64,000 bases of DNA, from contig NZ_MPTA01000003.1 of the NCBI RefSeq assembly GCF_001939075.1, positions 1-64,000 of the forward strand, read 5' to 3'. The notes below the pieces were generated by a model, which searched no databases, was not told the origin of the DNA, and saw only the letters and a program-made list of their open reading frames with translations. Shown here piece after piece: positions 38,719 through 48,156 of this stretch. The position numbers were made by a program, and so were the translations under genes. Positions within the stretch are counted from its first letter, which is position 1, and the number at the start of each line of letters is the position of its first letter. Source of the DNA: Paenisporosarcina indica. Its GTDB lineage: Bacteria > Bacillota > Bacilli > Bacillales_A > Planococcaceae.

Positions 38719-39264
38719 TCAATAGTCATTTTCTAAAATGGAATACAGATAATGGTCTTCCCATTCTCCATTAATGAATAATAATTGTCGAAGTAATCCC
38801 TCACGTTGTAACTTTGCCTTCTCCAAAACACGAATGGAGCCGATATTACGCGGTGAAACATACGCCTCAATACGATGAAGACCGACAACTTCCATACCAT
38901 GTTTAACCACTAGTTTGACGGCTTCTGTCGCAATTCCTTGTCCTACATAATTTTCATCAATCGAATAACCGATAAATGCACTAGAAAAAGGAAGTCTTTT
39001 AACGCTGTACATTGAAATATGTCCAATAAGAGAATGTGACTCACTATGATATATCCCATAACTATATTCTCGATGATTTTTCATATTGTGCAAAGATTCT
39101 AGTATTTTCTCACGCTGGACTGCAGCGGTAAAATAAGAATCTTGATGTTTCGGTTCATAAATCGACCAATAATGTCGATTTCGATAAACAAGACCTGCTA
39201 GATCCGAAGCATCCTCTTCTTTTAATGTTCGTAAAAAACATGTTTGACCATCAAGTAAAATCAT
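38719..39264 (-). CDS. GNAT family N-acetyltransferase (RimJ/RimL-like)
   Basis: The 181-residue acetyltransferase has the RimJ/RimL arrangement: MILLDGQTCFLRTLKEEDAS at the N-terminus, the acetyl-CoA motif VGQGIATEAVKLVVKHG (Q/RxxGxA type), and RIEAYVSPRNIGSIRVLEKAKLQREGLLRQ. It probably acetylates an N-terminus or small molecule; the target is unknown. It follows pepF by six bases and is likely translated from the same message. Confidence 0.88.
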   Translation of the reverse strand: MILLDGQTCFLRTLKEEDASDLAGLVYRNRHYWSIYEPKHQDSYFTAAVQREKILESLHNMKNHREYSYGIYHSESHSLIGHISMYSVKRLPFSSAFIGYSIDENYVGQGIATEAVKLVVKHGMEVVGLHRIEAYVSPRNIGSIRVLEKAKLQREGLLRQLLFINGEWEDHYLYSILENDY

Positions 39265-39270
39265 GTATGT

Positions 39271-41073
39271 TCACCCTTTAGATGAAGTTAACTCAAGAAA
39301 CTCTTCTACATCTTTGACACAAAGTGCGATGCCTTTTTCCCAGAATGCATGTTGTGTAATATCTTCATTTAAATGTTTCTTAGCTAAGTCTTCTACAGAC
39401 ATAATCGCTGTATCACGCAGTAAGGAAATGTACTTTTCTTCAAAGCTTCTACCTTCTTCAATTGCTTTAGCATAAATACTCAAACTGAAAAGGTATCCGA
39501 AAGTATACGGGAAGTTATAGAATGGCACTCCAGTAATATAGAAGTGTAGTTTAGACGCCCAAAAATGAGGATGAACTTCTCCTAATCCATCTCCAAAAGC
39601 TTCACGTTGAGCCTCTTCCATTAAGCTATTTAAACGAGCAGCTGGCACAAACCCTTTTTTGCGTTCCTCATAGAAACGAGTTTCGAATAAGAAACGAGCA
39701 TGAATGTTCATAAAGAATGCTACACTTCGTTGAATCTTGTCTTCCAGTAGTGCTAATTTCTCCTCCGCACTCTTTGCTTCTTTAACTGCAGCATCCGCAA
39801 CAATCATTTCAGCAAATGTCGAAGCCGTTTCAGCAACCCCCATGGCATATTGTCGATTCATCCAATGTACGGGACGAAGTGCATATGAATGGAAAGCATG
39901 ACCTAGTTCATGTGCCAATGTTGCAACATTTGACATTGTTCCGCTATACGTCATGAAAATTCGTGATTGTTGTGACAAGGGCATGCCTGTACAGAACCCA
40001 CCAGGACGTTTATTTGGGCGATCTTCCGCTTCAATCCACTCATCCTCAAATGCTTGACGTGAAAATTTCTCTAGCTCAGGTCCAAATTTACCAAAATGCT
40101 TCAAAATAAATTCCGCACCTTCTTGGTATGAAACTTTCTCTGTTGATTCAGTTACAGGTGCATCTAAGTCGTACCAGTGCATTGATTCTGCACCAACTAA
40201 TTCGGATTTACGCTTTAAGTATTTAACAAAAGGCGCTTTATGTGCACTAATCGCCCCCCACATAGCATCTAAAGTTTCTTGTTTCATTCGATTGATTTGT
40301 AATGGTTCTCTAAGAACCGAATCCCACCCACGCTTTTTATACACCGCTAATCGGAAACCAGCCATATGATTTAGTGTTTTGGCAAAAAACTCTTCCTTAT
40401 CTGTCCAGGCTTGCTCAAGTGCTTCAAATGATTCTTTGCGCACATTTGCATCAGCGTGTGAACTTAAGTTACTTGCTTGACCAACAGAGAACTCTTTTTC
40501 TTTCCCATCCACTGTTACACGGACCTTTACATCACCAACTAATAAATCATAAAGTTGGCCCCAGGCTTGATACCCATCCACACCAAGAGCAGTTATCATA
40601 TCTTCTTCTTTTTCAGACAGCATTTCCTTAGCTTCATCTCGCCATTCATTTAATACAAATGAAAATTCTTTTAACTGTTTATCTTCCATCAATGACTGCC
40701 ATACATTGGAATCAGTTTTTGACAATTGTTGTTGAACCACAAGCATTGACGATGAAAAGCGAGCGCCTAATGAGCCAATCTCACCTTGTAAAAGTTTCGC
40801 TTGTTTATCTGTAGTATCTTGGGCTAAATAACAACCGACTACTGCTCCTGCTTGAGATAAGTTTTCTGCTACTTGTTTTGTTTCCTCGATAATAGTAGCT
40901 ATTTTAGGTGCGTCCAGTTCACTTTGTGGTATATTAAATCCAGATAAACTGTGTTCAAATGCATCAAGTTTTATTTTTAAGGATTCTAAATGCTCTCGAA
41001 GTTCAGGAGATGAACTTCCCCCTTTAAAAAATATATCTAGATCCCAAACTTCCGCGTAAGTTTTTGTAGTCAA
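39271..41073 (-). CDS. Oligoendopeptidase F family M3 metallopeptidase
   Basis: The 600-residue cytosolic zinc peptidase cleaves short peptides. The zinc site is ATLAHELGHAFHS (about residue 390), with the third glutamate in MGVAETASTFAEMI. Length and the PepF-type N-terminal helical domain fit the PepF/M3 family rather than thimet-type enzymes. It starts at TTG 41073 with GGGGG seven bases upstream. With the peptide ABC importer, two M29 aminopeptidases, the M20 peptidase and methionine aminopeptidase it gives this window a strong peptide-use theme. Confidence 0.93.
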   Translation of the reverse strand: MTTKTYAEVWDLDIFFKGGSSSPELREHLESLKIKLDAFEHSLSGFNIPQSELDAPKIATIIEETKQVAENLSQAGAVVGCYLAQDTTDKQAKLLQGEIGSLGARFSSSMLVVQQQLSKTDSNVWQSLMEDKQLKEFSFVLNEWRDEAKEMLSEKEEDMITALGVDGYQAWGQLYDLLVGDVKVRVTVDGKEKEFSVGQASNLSSHADANVRKESFEALEQAWTDKEEFFAKTLNHMAGFRLAVYKKRGWDSVLREPLQINRMKQETLDAMWGAISAHKAPFVKYLKRKSELVGAESMHWYDLDAPVTESTEKVSYQEGAEFILKHFGKFGPELEKFSRQAFEDEWIEAEDRPNKRPGGFCTGMPLSQQSRIFMTYSGTMSNVATLAHELGHAFHSYALRPVHWMNRQYAMGVAETASTFAEMIVADAAVKEAKSAEEKLALLEDKIQRSVAFFMNIHARFLFETRFYEERKKGFVPAARLNSLMEEAQREAFGDGLGEVHPHFWASKLHFYITGVPFYNFPYTFGYLFSLSIYAKAIEEGRSFEEKYISLLRDTAIMSVEDLAKKHLNEDITQHAFWEKGIALCVKDVEEFLELTSSKG

Positions 41074-41466
41074 TTTATTTCCCCCATAGTCTATCTAAAT
41101 TTTCCGAAAATACTAAGTAATTATATCATGGTTATTCGGCATGCGAAACATCGATATGCGTTTTACAAACTATATGCTTATTTCACATATACTCGCATAA
41201 TATGTTGAATCATTTTATTTATTACTGATATATCAATAAAAATTCCACATTTTGGTTGATATTAAAAGGTTGTGGGTTTAATATATCGTTTGGTAGTAGC
41301 TGAGTGTCTTTCTTATCTTCCTAACTATGTTCAATAAAAAGTGCATTTAATCGAAAATAACCCATATAATCTATTCATTTGTTACCGTTTTTACAGAAAA
41401 TTTCGTAAAATCGTCATTTGTTGTTACCTTCACATGACGTTATACTAAAATTAGGAGGTGAACGCT
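41074..41466. other. Intergenic region without a gene
   Basis: This AT-rich stretch separates the divergent pepF and TspO-like genes. A TATAAT-like -10 on the minus strand near 41125 may serve pepF. No RNA structure or small gene was seen. Confidence 0.6.
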
Positions 41467-42192
41467 ATGGGTCGTTTCGCACTTATGGTCATTTCTCTGA
41501 TTGGTGTAATCGTAGTTAATGCACTAGCGAATATCTTACCTATAAATAATCAAACTACTGGGGACATTTCCAATCGACTTCCAGTCTTATTTAAACCCGC
41601 TGGTTATGTCTTTTCAATCTGGATTGTGATCTATGTATTGTTAGTTATATGGTTAATGGGCATGTGGAAAAAGAATAAGCAACGTGATGCTTCCTATCAA
41701 AAGCAATCAAATCTGTTTGTCATTAGTTGTATTTTAAATATTGCATGGATTTACTTTTGGCATTATGAACAATTTTTATTAACAGTTGTGATTATGATTG
41801 GCTTCCTCATTACCTTACTTATACTTTATCTATCTTATCCCATAACGGACCAACATCTTTTGAGTCGTCTACCTATATCCATTTATTTAGGATGGATCTT
41901 TGTAGCGACGATTGTGAATATTAGCTATGTCTTAACCGTTTATCAATGGGATGGTTGGGGTTTAAGTGATCCACTATGGGCTGTCATTATGATGACAATA
42001 GGAACTGCTGTTGCTTTACATATTCGGTTCCATTATTTTGATGTTTGGGTTGTATACGTTTTTATTTGGGCATACATCGGTATTATTGTGCACAATGGAT
42101 TAGATGAATTACTAGTTTCAACTGCTTCCTTATTCTTGTGTGCAGTGATGCTGGTAGGAATAATTTTCATAAAAAAAAGACCAACTGCCTAG
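41467..42192 (+). CDS. TspO/MBR-like tryptophan-rich membrane protein
   Basis: The 241-residue protein has about seven hydrophobic helices and many tryptophans. The N-terminal part (LANILPINNQTTGDISNRLPVLFKPAGYVFSIW) matches the TspO-like family seen in Bacillales, which is longer than the classical 160-residue TspO. A sensory or porphyrin-related role is possible but not supported. ATG 41467 follows AGGAGGTGAACGCT. A perfect palindromic terminator overlaps its stop codon. Confidence 0.75.
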   Translation: MGRFALMVISLIGVIVVNALANILPINNQTTGDISNRLPVLFKPAGYVFSIWIVIYVLLVIWLMGMWKKNKQRDASYQKQSNLFVISCILNIAWIYFWHYEQFLLTVVIMIGFLITLLILYLSYPITDQHLLSRLPISIYLGWIFVATIVNISYVLTVYQWDGWGLSDPLWAVIMMTIGTAVALHIRFHYFDVWVVYVFIWAYIGIIVHNGLDELLVSTASLFLCAVMLVGIIFIKKRPTA

Positions 42193-42206
42193 GCAGTTGG
42201 TCTTTT
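42175..42206. terminator. Terminator overlapping the end of the TspO-like gene
   Basis: AAAAGACCAACTGCCT is followed by its exact complement, a 32-base perfect palindrome. Confidence 0.9.
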
Positions 42207-42210
42207 CGTA

Positions 42211-42320
42211 TGTCTAGCTCCAGGCGCCAGCCCGCGGGCCTCTTTATGGGGTCAGAAAGGCGGAGTTTTCGCCTTTCATCCTGCAAGCAGCCGGCGTCGG
42301 GCTAGAGTGGCGCTTTCCGC
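42211..42320 (-). repeat. Dispersed intergenic repeat, copy C
   Basis: Read on the minus strand it begins GCGGAAAGCGCC and ends GCTGGCGCCTGGAGCTAGACA. The middle GAAAGGCGAAAACTCCGCC and CTGACCCCAT are nearly identical to copy A. It lies between the TspO-like gene and the methionine aminopeptidase stop codon. Confidence 0.85.
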
Positions 42321-42327
42321 TTTTCTA

Positions 42328-43116
<789 letters not shown>

Positions 43117-43248
43117 CTATACCATAAGAAAGTGCGTATTCCCATTCATCAAAATCATTCTGAACATTACGAAACCAATCTTGTTATAATGGCCCACATA
43201 ATTGAATGCTGTTGAACATAAATAAAAAACAAAAGAGTGTATTTACGG

Positions 43249-43379
43249 CTAACACAACTTTTCTGCGACGAGCTTGCGCAGGAGCGTGAAGAAAATGAGC
43301 CTACAAGTATGTACTCTTCATACTTGTAGGCTCATGCGGAACCTGCGGCAGCGCAAATGCACGATAACCAACAGGTTAG
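43249..43379. repeat. Nested inverted-repeat element, MITE-like
   Basis: Outer CTAAC (43249-43253) and GTTAG (43375-43379), then TTGCGC (43274-43279) and GCGCAA (43351-43356), then a perfect 15-bp inverted repeat GAGCCTACAAGTATG (43297-43311, 43319-43333) with a seven-base loop. No coding frame of note is inside. Only one copy was seen in the window. Confidence 0.6.
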
Positions 43380-43407
43380 TTTCATTTCTGTTTTTTCTAG
43401 TATCTTC

Positions 43408-43992
43408 TTAAATCTTTTTGGGTTCGAGTAAACGTGGTGCAGCTAAGAATAGTAACGAGCAGATGAAAGCTGTAAGTAAGAATACAGGAATCATATACGT
43501 CGCATTATAAACAATTGAATAGATTATCACATTAGCACCTTCATCTGCATACATATCAAAAAAGAAAATGCCAGTAATGACATGCGTGATATATCGTAAA
43601 AAAGATCCAAATAAGACAGCAATCACAATCGAGAAAATCAATTTCCCACGATTATTATTGCGGGCATTACTGATGTATTGTGAACGAAGTAGAGCAGCCA
43701 ATCCTACTACTGCATAAGCGATTATGTAATCTAATATTACTTGCATGACAACAAAACTAAATGATAATGGAGTTACAGATATTAATCCTGATACAATCTG
43801 CAACAATCCCACTAATACTCCTGTTAGTACGCCAGCAAATACGCCTCTACGGAATGCCATTAATACAATCGGAATCATCACTAAACTGACTGATCCCCCT
43901 TGTGGCATTTTGAAAGCAACAAAATCCAATACAAATCCTAACGCAGCAAAGATCGAGATCTCTACTAGTAATAAAACTTTCTGATTCCTCAT
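43408..43992 (-). CDS. thiT: Thiamine ECF transporter substrate-binding subunit ThiT
   Basis: The 194-residue S component binds thiamine in the membrane and works with the shared ECF energising module. It has six helices, and its N-terminal EISIFAALGFVLDFVAFKMPQGGSVSLVMIPI and FRRGVFAGVLTGVLVGLLQ match ThiT (YuaJ). ATG 43992 follows GAGGAGGAAGAAAG. The TPP riboswitch and terminator at 44051-44191 lie directly upstream, which confirms the thiamine role. A longer frame to 44109 reads into the riboswitch and is not real. Confidence 0.94.
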   Translation of the reverse strand: MRNQKVLLLVEISIFAALGFVLDFVAFKMPQGGSVSLVMIPIVLMAFRRGVFAGVLTGVLVGLLQIVSGLISVTPLSFSFVVMQVILDYIIAYAVVGLAALLRSQYISNARNNNRGKLIFSIVIAVLFGSFLRYITHVITGIFFFDMYADEGANVIIYSIVYNATYMIPVFLLTAFICSLLFLAAPRLLEPKKI

Positions 43993-44050
43993 CTTTCTTC
44001 CTCCTCTTGCGATGTACTGTAAATCGCATGTCGGGGGTGAAAAAAAACAA

Positions 44051-44089
44051 CAAAAAAAACGATATCCAGGACAGAGCCTGACATCGTTG
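44051..44089 (-). terminator. Expression-platform terminator of the TPP riboswitch
   Basis: On the minus strand AACGATGTCAGG pairs with CCTGGATATCGTT around a CTCTGT loop and is followed by eight T. It lies between the aptamer and thiT. Confidence 0.92.
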
Positions 44090-44103
44090 GTGTCGGTTTC
44101 TAT

Positions 44104-44191
44104 CCACATCCCTGCGCAAGCATTAACTTACAGGTTCTAAGGGTTAGAACTTTTCTCGTTCACTCTCAGCCGTTACAGGCTCCCCTTGTGG
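44104..44191 (-). ncRNA. TPP riboswitch aptamer
   Basis: On the minus strand the P1 stem is CCACA/TGTGG. The conserved elements AGGGGAGCC, GGCTGAGAGTGAACG, ACCCTTAGAACCTG and GCGCAGGGA are in order, as in the THI-element consensus. Thiamine pyrophosphate should promote the downstream terminator and shut off thiT. Confidence 0.96.
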
Positions 44192-44319
44192 TACTTACAT
44201 CTAATTTATTCTAACGTGTTAATTGTACCCAAATAGGGAAAGGTAATCAAGAACATTCGATAGTTCTTTGAATTTGGAAGTAGTATACTAGGATAAATGC
44301 ATTTTGGGAAGGCTGTGAA

Positions 44320-45414
44320 GTGTACATGATCGAAATGTTGAAGAATTTAGTCGCAATAAAAAGTGATACTGAGTCAGGAGCCAATGAAGCCCTTCGTTAT
44401 TGTTCGACTTGGTTGACAAGTCATGATATTCCACATCAGGTAATCGAGAACGATGGTCGACTCATGATTCATGCTGAGATAGGCCAAGGTTCCACTACCA
44501 TCGTTTGGAATGGTCATGTGGATGTAGTACCTGGAAAAATCGAACAATTCAATCCTTATATAGAAGGTGATCGATTATACGGACGAGGAACAGCTGATAT
44601 GAAAGCTGGTGTGGCCGCTATGATGGAGGCCTTCCGTCGCATTTCGTCTTTAAAAGATCAATTACAGCAACGCATCGTCTTGCACATTGTAACGGATGAA
44701 GAAACCGGTGGACGAAAAACATCGGGTCATCTTGTGGAGCTGGGTCATTCAGGAGACTTTGTCATTTGCGGGGAACCTACTCACTTAAAATTAAGCGTTC
44801 AATCAAAAGGAATTGTGCAGATAAATATCACATTCTTAGGAAAAGCTGCACATGGCTCACGTCCATGGGAAGGAAATAATGCAATTGAAGCATCTTACGC
44901 TTTCCATGAAAAACTTATGACTTTACCATTCACAACAGCAAGCAATTCATATTATGAATATCCTTCTATTAATTTGGCTAAAATCCAGGCAGGGGATCGC
45001 TATAACGTCGTTCCAGACCATTGCGAAGTTGGTTATGATATCCGCTTTGTACCAGGTCAAAAATGGCAAGACATTTTACAACAAATGACGGATTTAGCTC
45101 GATCAATAAACCCATTAAATACCGTGAAAGTTCGCGGGAAAAGTCCAGCCATTACGACAACTGAAGATAATTCCTTCGTTCAGACTTTGGCTAGAATAAC
45201 AGCTGATGTCACACAGAAGGAAGCCATATTGTTTGGGCAGCATGGAGCTGCAGATACTCGCTATTATGCAAAAACTGGTGCAGGGGCCATTGAATTTGGT
45301 CCTAGTGGTGATGATTGGCATGGCCCCGAGGAGTATGTAGTAATTTCTTCAGTTAAACAGTATGCAGATATTTTGACGAAACATGCATTAACTAGAAACC
45401 ATTTGAACATTTAG
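44320..45414 (+). CDS. M20 family metallopeptidase (ArgE/DapE type)
   Basis: The 364-residue zinc hydrolase has metal sites in WNGHVDVVPG, YGRGTADMKAG, DEETGG and CGEPTHLK, and the dimerisation-domain motif GKAAHGSRPWEG. Family members deacylate acetylornithine, succinyl-diaminopimelate or split dipeptides; the substrate is not clear here. The GTG at 44320 is seven bases after GGAAGG; ATG 44326 is an alternative. The missing arg or dap neighbours favour a peptide- or scavenging-type role. Confidence 0.87.
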   Translation: MYMIEMLKNLVAIKSDTESGANEALRYCSTWLTSHDIPHQVIENDGRLMIHAEIGQGSTTIVWNGHVDVVPGKIEQFNPYIEGDRLYGRGTADMKAGVAAMMEAFRRISSLKDQLQQRIVLHIVTDEETGGRKTSGHLVELGHSGDFVICGEPTHLKLSVQSKGIVQINITFLGKAAHGSRPWEGNNAIEASYAFHEKLMTLPFTTASNSYYEYPSINLAKIQAGDRYNVVPDHCEVGYDIRFVPGQKWQDILQQMTDLARSINPLNTVKVRGKSPAITTTEDNSFVQTLARITADVTQKEAILFGQHGAADTRYYAKTGAGAIEFGPSGDDWHGPEEYVVISSVKQYADILTKHALTRNHLNI

Positions 45415-45453
45415 TCGTATTAATAGGAATTAGGTTTTTGTAGGAGGGATAAA

Positions 45454-45807
45454 ATGGAGAATAGTCGAGTCTTGTCTGCTTTATGTTATTTCAGTGTATT
45501 ATTTGCTCCTTTCTTATTACCAATAATCGTTTATTTTGTTTCCCCTGATAAAGAAGTAAAGTATCATGCAAAACGGTCGATAATATCGCATCTGATTCCA
45601 GTTGGACTTGGGATAATTGGTTTTATTGTATTAATAATTGGTTCATTTTCTAGGTATAGTATTTCAACAAATTTCACAACTGGTCAAAGTTCATCTTTTG
45701 ATTTCCTTAGTGCTGGATTGCCTTTATTATTTATGTTACTTTACGCAATTCTGTCAATCATTGTATTGATTTGGAACATCGTTCAAGGCATTAAAGTGCT
45801 TCGTTAG
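45454..45807 (+). CDS. DUF4870 domain membrane protein
   Basis: The 117-residue protein has three membrane helices and the DUF4870 features: LSALCYFSVLFAPFLLPIIVYFV, DKEVKYHAKRSI and a C-terminal LLYAILSIIVLIWNIVQGIKVL. ATG 45454 follows GTAGGAGGGATAAA. Function is unknown. The cationic peptide gene follows 62 bases later. Confidence 0.85.
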   Translation: MENSRVLSALCYFSVLFAPFLLPIIVYFVSPDKEVKYHAKRSIISHLIPVGLGIIGFIVLIIGSFSRYSISTNFTTGQSSSFDFLSAGLPLLFMLLYAILSIIVLIWNIVQGIKVLR

Positions 45808-45869
45808 GTTTAACTAGACCTTAAAACGGGAATTACAATGATAGATCAACACTGACTGGAGCGATATAC

Positions 45870-45986
45870 ATGAAAATTGGTAAACTAATTAAATCCGCGA
45901 TCAAGTTTGCACCTATCATAATTCCTATTGTAAAAAAAGTTATGAATTCTAAGAAGAGCTCAAAAACCACATATTCAGGGAAATAA
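45870..45986 (+). CDS. Small cationic amphipathic peptide
   Basis: A 38-codon gene beginning ATG 45870 with TGGAG eight bases upstream. The product has an amphipathic, hydrophobic helix with lysines at regular spacing (IGKLIKSAIKFAPIIIPIVKK, interrupted by prolines) and a polar, lysine/serine tail ending YSGK. It has eleven basic residues and no acidic ones. It has no cleavable signal. It is followed at once by a terminator. It could be a membrane-active peptide, a leaderless bacteriocin-like product or a small membrane protein; no family was recognised. Confidence 0.6.
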   Translation: MKIGKLIKSAIKFAPIIIPIVKKVMNSKKSSKTTYSGK

Positions 45987-46021
45987 AAAGTTGGAACTCA
46001 TACCCGAGTTCCAACTTTTTA
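45985..46021. terminator. Bidirectional terminator after the small peptide gene
   Basis: AAAAAGTTGGAACTC and GAGTTCCAACTTTTT form a perfect 15-bp stem with a six-base loop, shared with the convergent SGNH hydrolase gene. Confidence 0.92.
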
Positions 46022-46915
46022 TATGACAGGTTTTAATTCAGTTAAAGCTAAAAACTCATCTGCTAAGAATGATGATGGCAATACGGCAGATTCATCTCCC
46101 TCATCTGTTGCACTCTGCTGCGCAATGATTTGCTCAAATGATATCGGATTCGCTGGTGGGATTTCATCTCGTAGAACTTGCATTTTGCCTTTCGCATAGA
46201 CATTGAAGAAACTATTTGCCATGGTTCGGTAACCCTCTGCATTTGGATGAACATCAGAAGGATTTGGAATCTTTTCTATGGCTTTGTCGCCAAACCCTGC
46301 GTCAACCGATACAAAAGCAACTCCAGCTTCTTTGGCGACCTTCTCAAGTATTTCATTCAATAGATCTAATTGTTTAGCTGTCCCTACTTTTTGAGAATCA
46401 CGTGCATGAGGGTATGCAAAGTAATAACCCATGACATATATTTCTGCTTTTGGGGCACTTTCTTTTAAGTCGGCAAGTAGTATCTGCATGTTTTTCCTAA
46501 CAACGTTTAGCGAGAAGTCTGCCGGGACTTGCTGGAAGGACAATGATCCAGACCTCGCATTCGAATCAATCAGCCTCAGTAAATCATTGGCTCCTGCTGA
46601 AACCGTGATGACATTTGCCTTTTGGAGCAAGGGTTTTGCCTCTTTAGATTGCACACGTTGTAGGACATCGGTAGTAGTAAACCCTGGAAATGCTAAATCT
46701 TTTGAAAAAAACACGAGTCGTTGATGTTGTGCAATTTCTTGAGCTATTAAATCACTATAGCCGGTATCAATTTCACGATTCGGCGTTTGACCAGCAGCAA
46801 GGGAATCACCAATTGCTACATACGAAACAGGCCCATATACTTGAGCACTCGTTTGAAGAGGTGCAAAAAACATTATAGAGATCATCAGTATAATAGCCAC
46901 TTGTTTATTTAACAT
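46019..46915 (-). CDS. Secreted SGNH/GDSL-type hydrolase
   Basis: The 298-residue protein has a signal peptide (residues 1-24, cut near TSAQ) and the SGNH blocks: AIGDSLAAG (Ser), the Gly and Asn blocks in VSAGANDLL, and DVHPNAEGY (Asp-His). It is probably a lipase or esterase acting outside the cell; substrates are not known. ATG 46915 follows AAGGGGATATC. It is a paralogue of the catalytic part of the SLH protein at 53637-54941 but lacks the anchor. The adjacent M29 gene ends 11 bases upstream on the same strand. Confidence 0.88.
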   Translation of the reverse strand: MLNKQVAIILMISIMFFAPLQTSAQVYGPVSYVAIGDSLAAGQTPNREIDTGYSDLIAQEIAQHQRLVFFSKDLAFPGFTTTDVLQRVQSKEAKPLLQKANVITVSAGANDLLRLIDSNARSGSLSFQQVPADFSLNVVRKNMQILLADLKESAPKAEIYVMGYYFAYPHARDSQKVGTAKQLDLLNEILEKVAKEAGVAFVSVDAGFGDKAIEKIPNPSDVHPNAEGYRTMANSFFNVYAKGKMQVLRDEIPPANPISFEQIIAQQSATDEGDESAVLPSSFLADEFLALTELKPVI

Positions 46916-46926
46916 GATATCCCCTT

Positions 46927-48156
46927 CTAAAATGCCCAGTTTCCTTTGCGGAAAATAGGTTCTGTTGTTCCATCCTCATGTTCACCATCAATATCCATTT
47001 CGGCAGAGCCAATCATAAAGTCTTCATGAGTGATGGATGTATTGATTCCCAATGCTTGAAGTTGTGCTTCTTCTAAATCACGAGCACCCTCTACACATGT
47101 AGGATAGGCTTCCCCAATTGCTAAATGATTCGAAGCATTTTCATCAAACAATGTATTATAAAATAGGATACCCGAAGAAGAAATCGGTGATTCATGAGGA
47201 ACCAATGCAATTTCTCCTAAATAAGCTGAACCTTCATCGTTTTGAATGAGTTCTTGAAGTAAGTCATTACCTACATCTGCTAGAGCTTTAACAATCTTCC
47301 CGTTTTCAAACGTTAATGTAAATCCATCAATGACATTGCCTGAATAGACAAAAGGTTTTGTGTTGCGTACATATCCATTTACACCTAATTTTAATGGTGC
47401 AGTATATACTTCTTCTGTTGGCATATTAGCAATAAACGCCGTTTGGTCAGGAGTTCTGCTGGCTCCAGAAATCCATAAGTGCTTTTCCGGAAGTTCAATT
47501 GATAACTCTGTACCAGGAGCTTTATAAATGATTTTTTTATAGCGTTTGTTATTTAGGGTAGTGGCACGGGACTCTAACTCTTCTATATGAGTTTTCCATT
47601 TCTCCAATGCCGTACCTTCACCAATTCGCACTGTTTTAAAGATGGCTTCCCATAGAGAGCTGATTTGTTCATCTTTTGGCAAATTCGGGAATACCTTTGC
47701 TGCCCATTTTTCAGAAGGAATGGCTATAATTGACCAAGCGATTTTGTCGGACATGACTGCTGCACGATATTTTTCCAAAGCACGTCCAGCAACTTTTTGT
47801 TGAGTAGAAATCCGTTTGGCAGGAACTCCAGATAATAAATCTGGATCCTCTGCATCAATCCATAAAAGAGCACCTTGTTGCTCTATTAATTCTTCGCGTT
47901 GTGCCACCATCCAAGCAGGGAATTCATTCATTTCGGAATCCGGTGCCATATCATAAAAAGCTCGACTGATTGTTCCATCTGTGAAGTTTACATGGACACG
48001 TCTCGCTCCTGCTTCATACGCTTTTTGAACAACTACTCGCGTAAAATCAAGAGTATCGGTTGTTGTGTTAATTAACACGTATTGTCCAGATTGAACATTG
48101 AGTCCGACACGCACTGCTAAATCAGCGTATTCAGCCAATTTTTCGTCGAATGTCAT
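46927..48156 (-). CDS. Aminopeptidase, M29 family, second copy
   Basis: The 409-residue protein matches the M29 enzyme at 34931-36163 along its whole length: ELPEKHLWISGA, NMPTEEVYTAP, GEIALVPHESPIS, FNT-type segment with DENASNHLAIGEAY, and THEDFMIGSAEMDIDG. The key ligand residues are retained. Its start overlaps the helicase stop (ATGA) and AAAGGGGGAAAAAAAG at the helicase end is its binding site, so it is coupled to the helicase. The SGNH gene follows closely downstream. Confidence 0.92.
   Translation of the reverse strand: MTFDEKLAEYADLAVRVGLNVQSGQYVLINTTTDTLDFTRVVVQKAYEAGARRVHVNFTDGTISRAFYDMAPDSEMNEFPAWMVAQREELIEQQGALLWIDAEDPDLLSGVPAKRISTQQKVAGRALEKYRAAVMSDKIAWSIIAIPSEKWAAKVFPNLPKDEQISSLWEAIFKTVRIGEGTALEKWKTHIEELESRATTLNNKRYKKIIYKAPGTELSIELPEKHLWISGASRTPDQTAFIANMPTEEVYTAPLKLGVNGYVRNTKPFVYSGNVIDGFTLTFENGKIVKALADVGNDLLQELIQNDEGSAYLGEIALVPHESPISSSGILFYNTLFDENASNHLAIGEAYPTCVEGARDLEEAQLQALGINTSITHEDFMIGSAEMDIDGEHEDGTTEPIFRKGNWAF

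Noticed and set aside
38580-38774. 64-codon plus-strand frame
   Set aside because: It runs through a strong bidirectional terminator and into the acetyltransferase gene on the other strand.
43249-43379. Ordinary terminator of map or thiT
   Set aside because: The stem has no T tail, lies far from both stop and start points and is enclosed by further inverted repeats.
43847-44119. 90-codon minus-strand frame over the start of thiT
   Set aside because: It reads through the TPP riboswitch and its terminator in a frame other than thiT.
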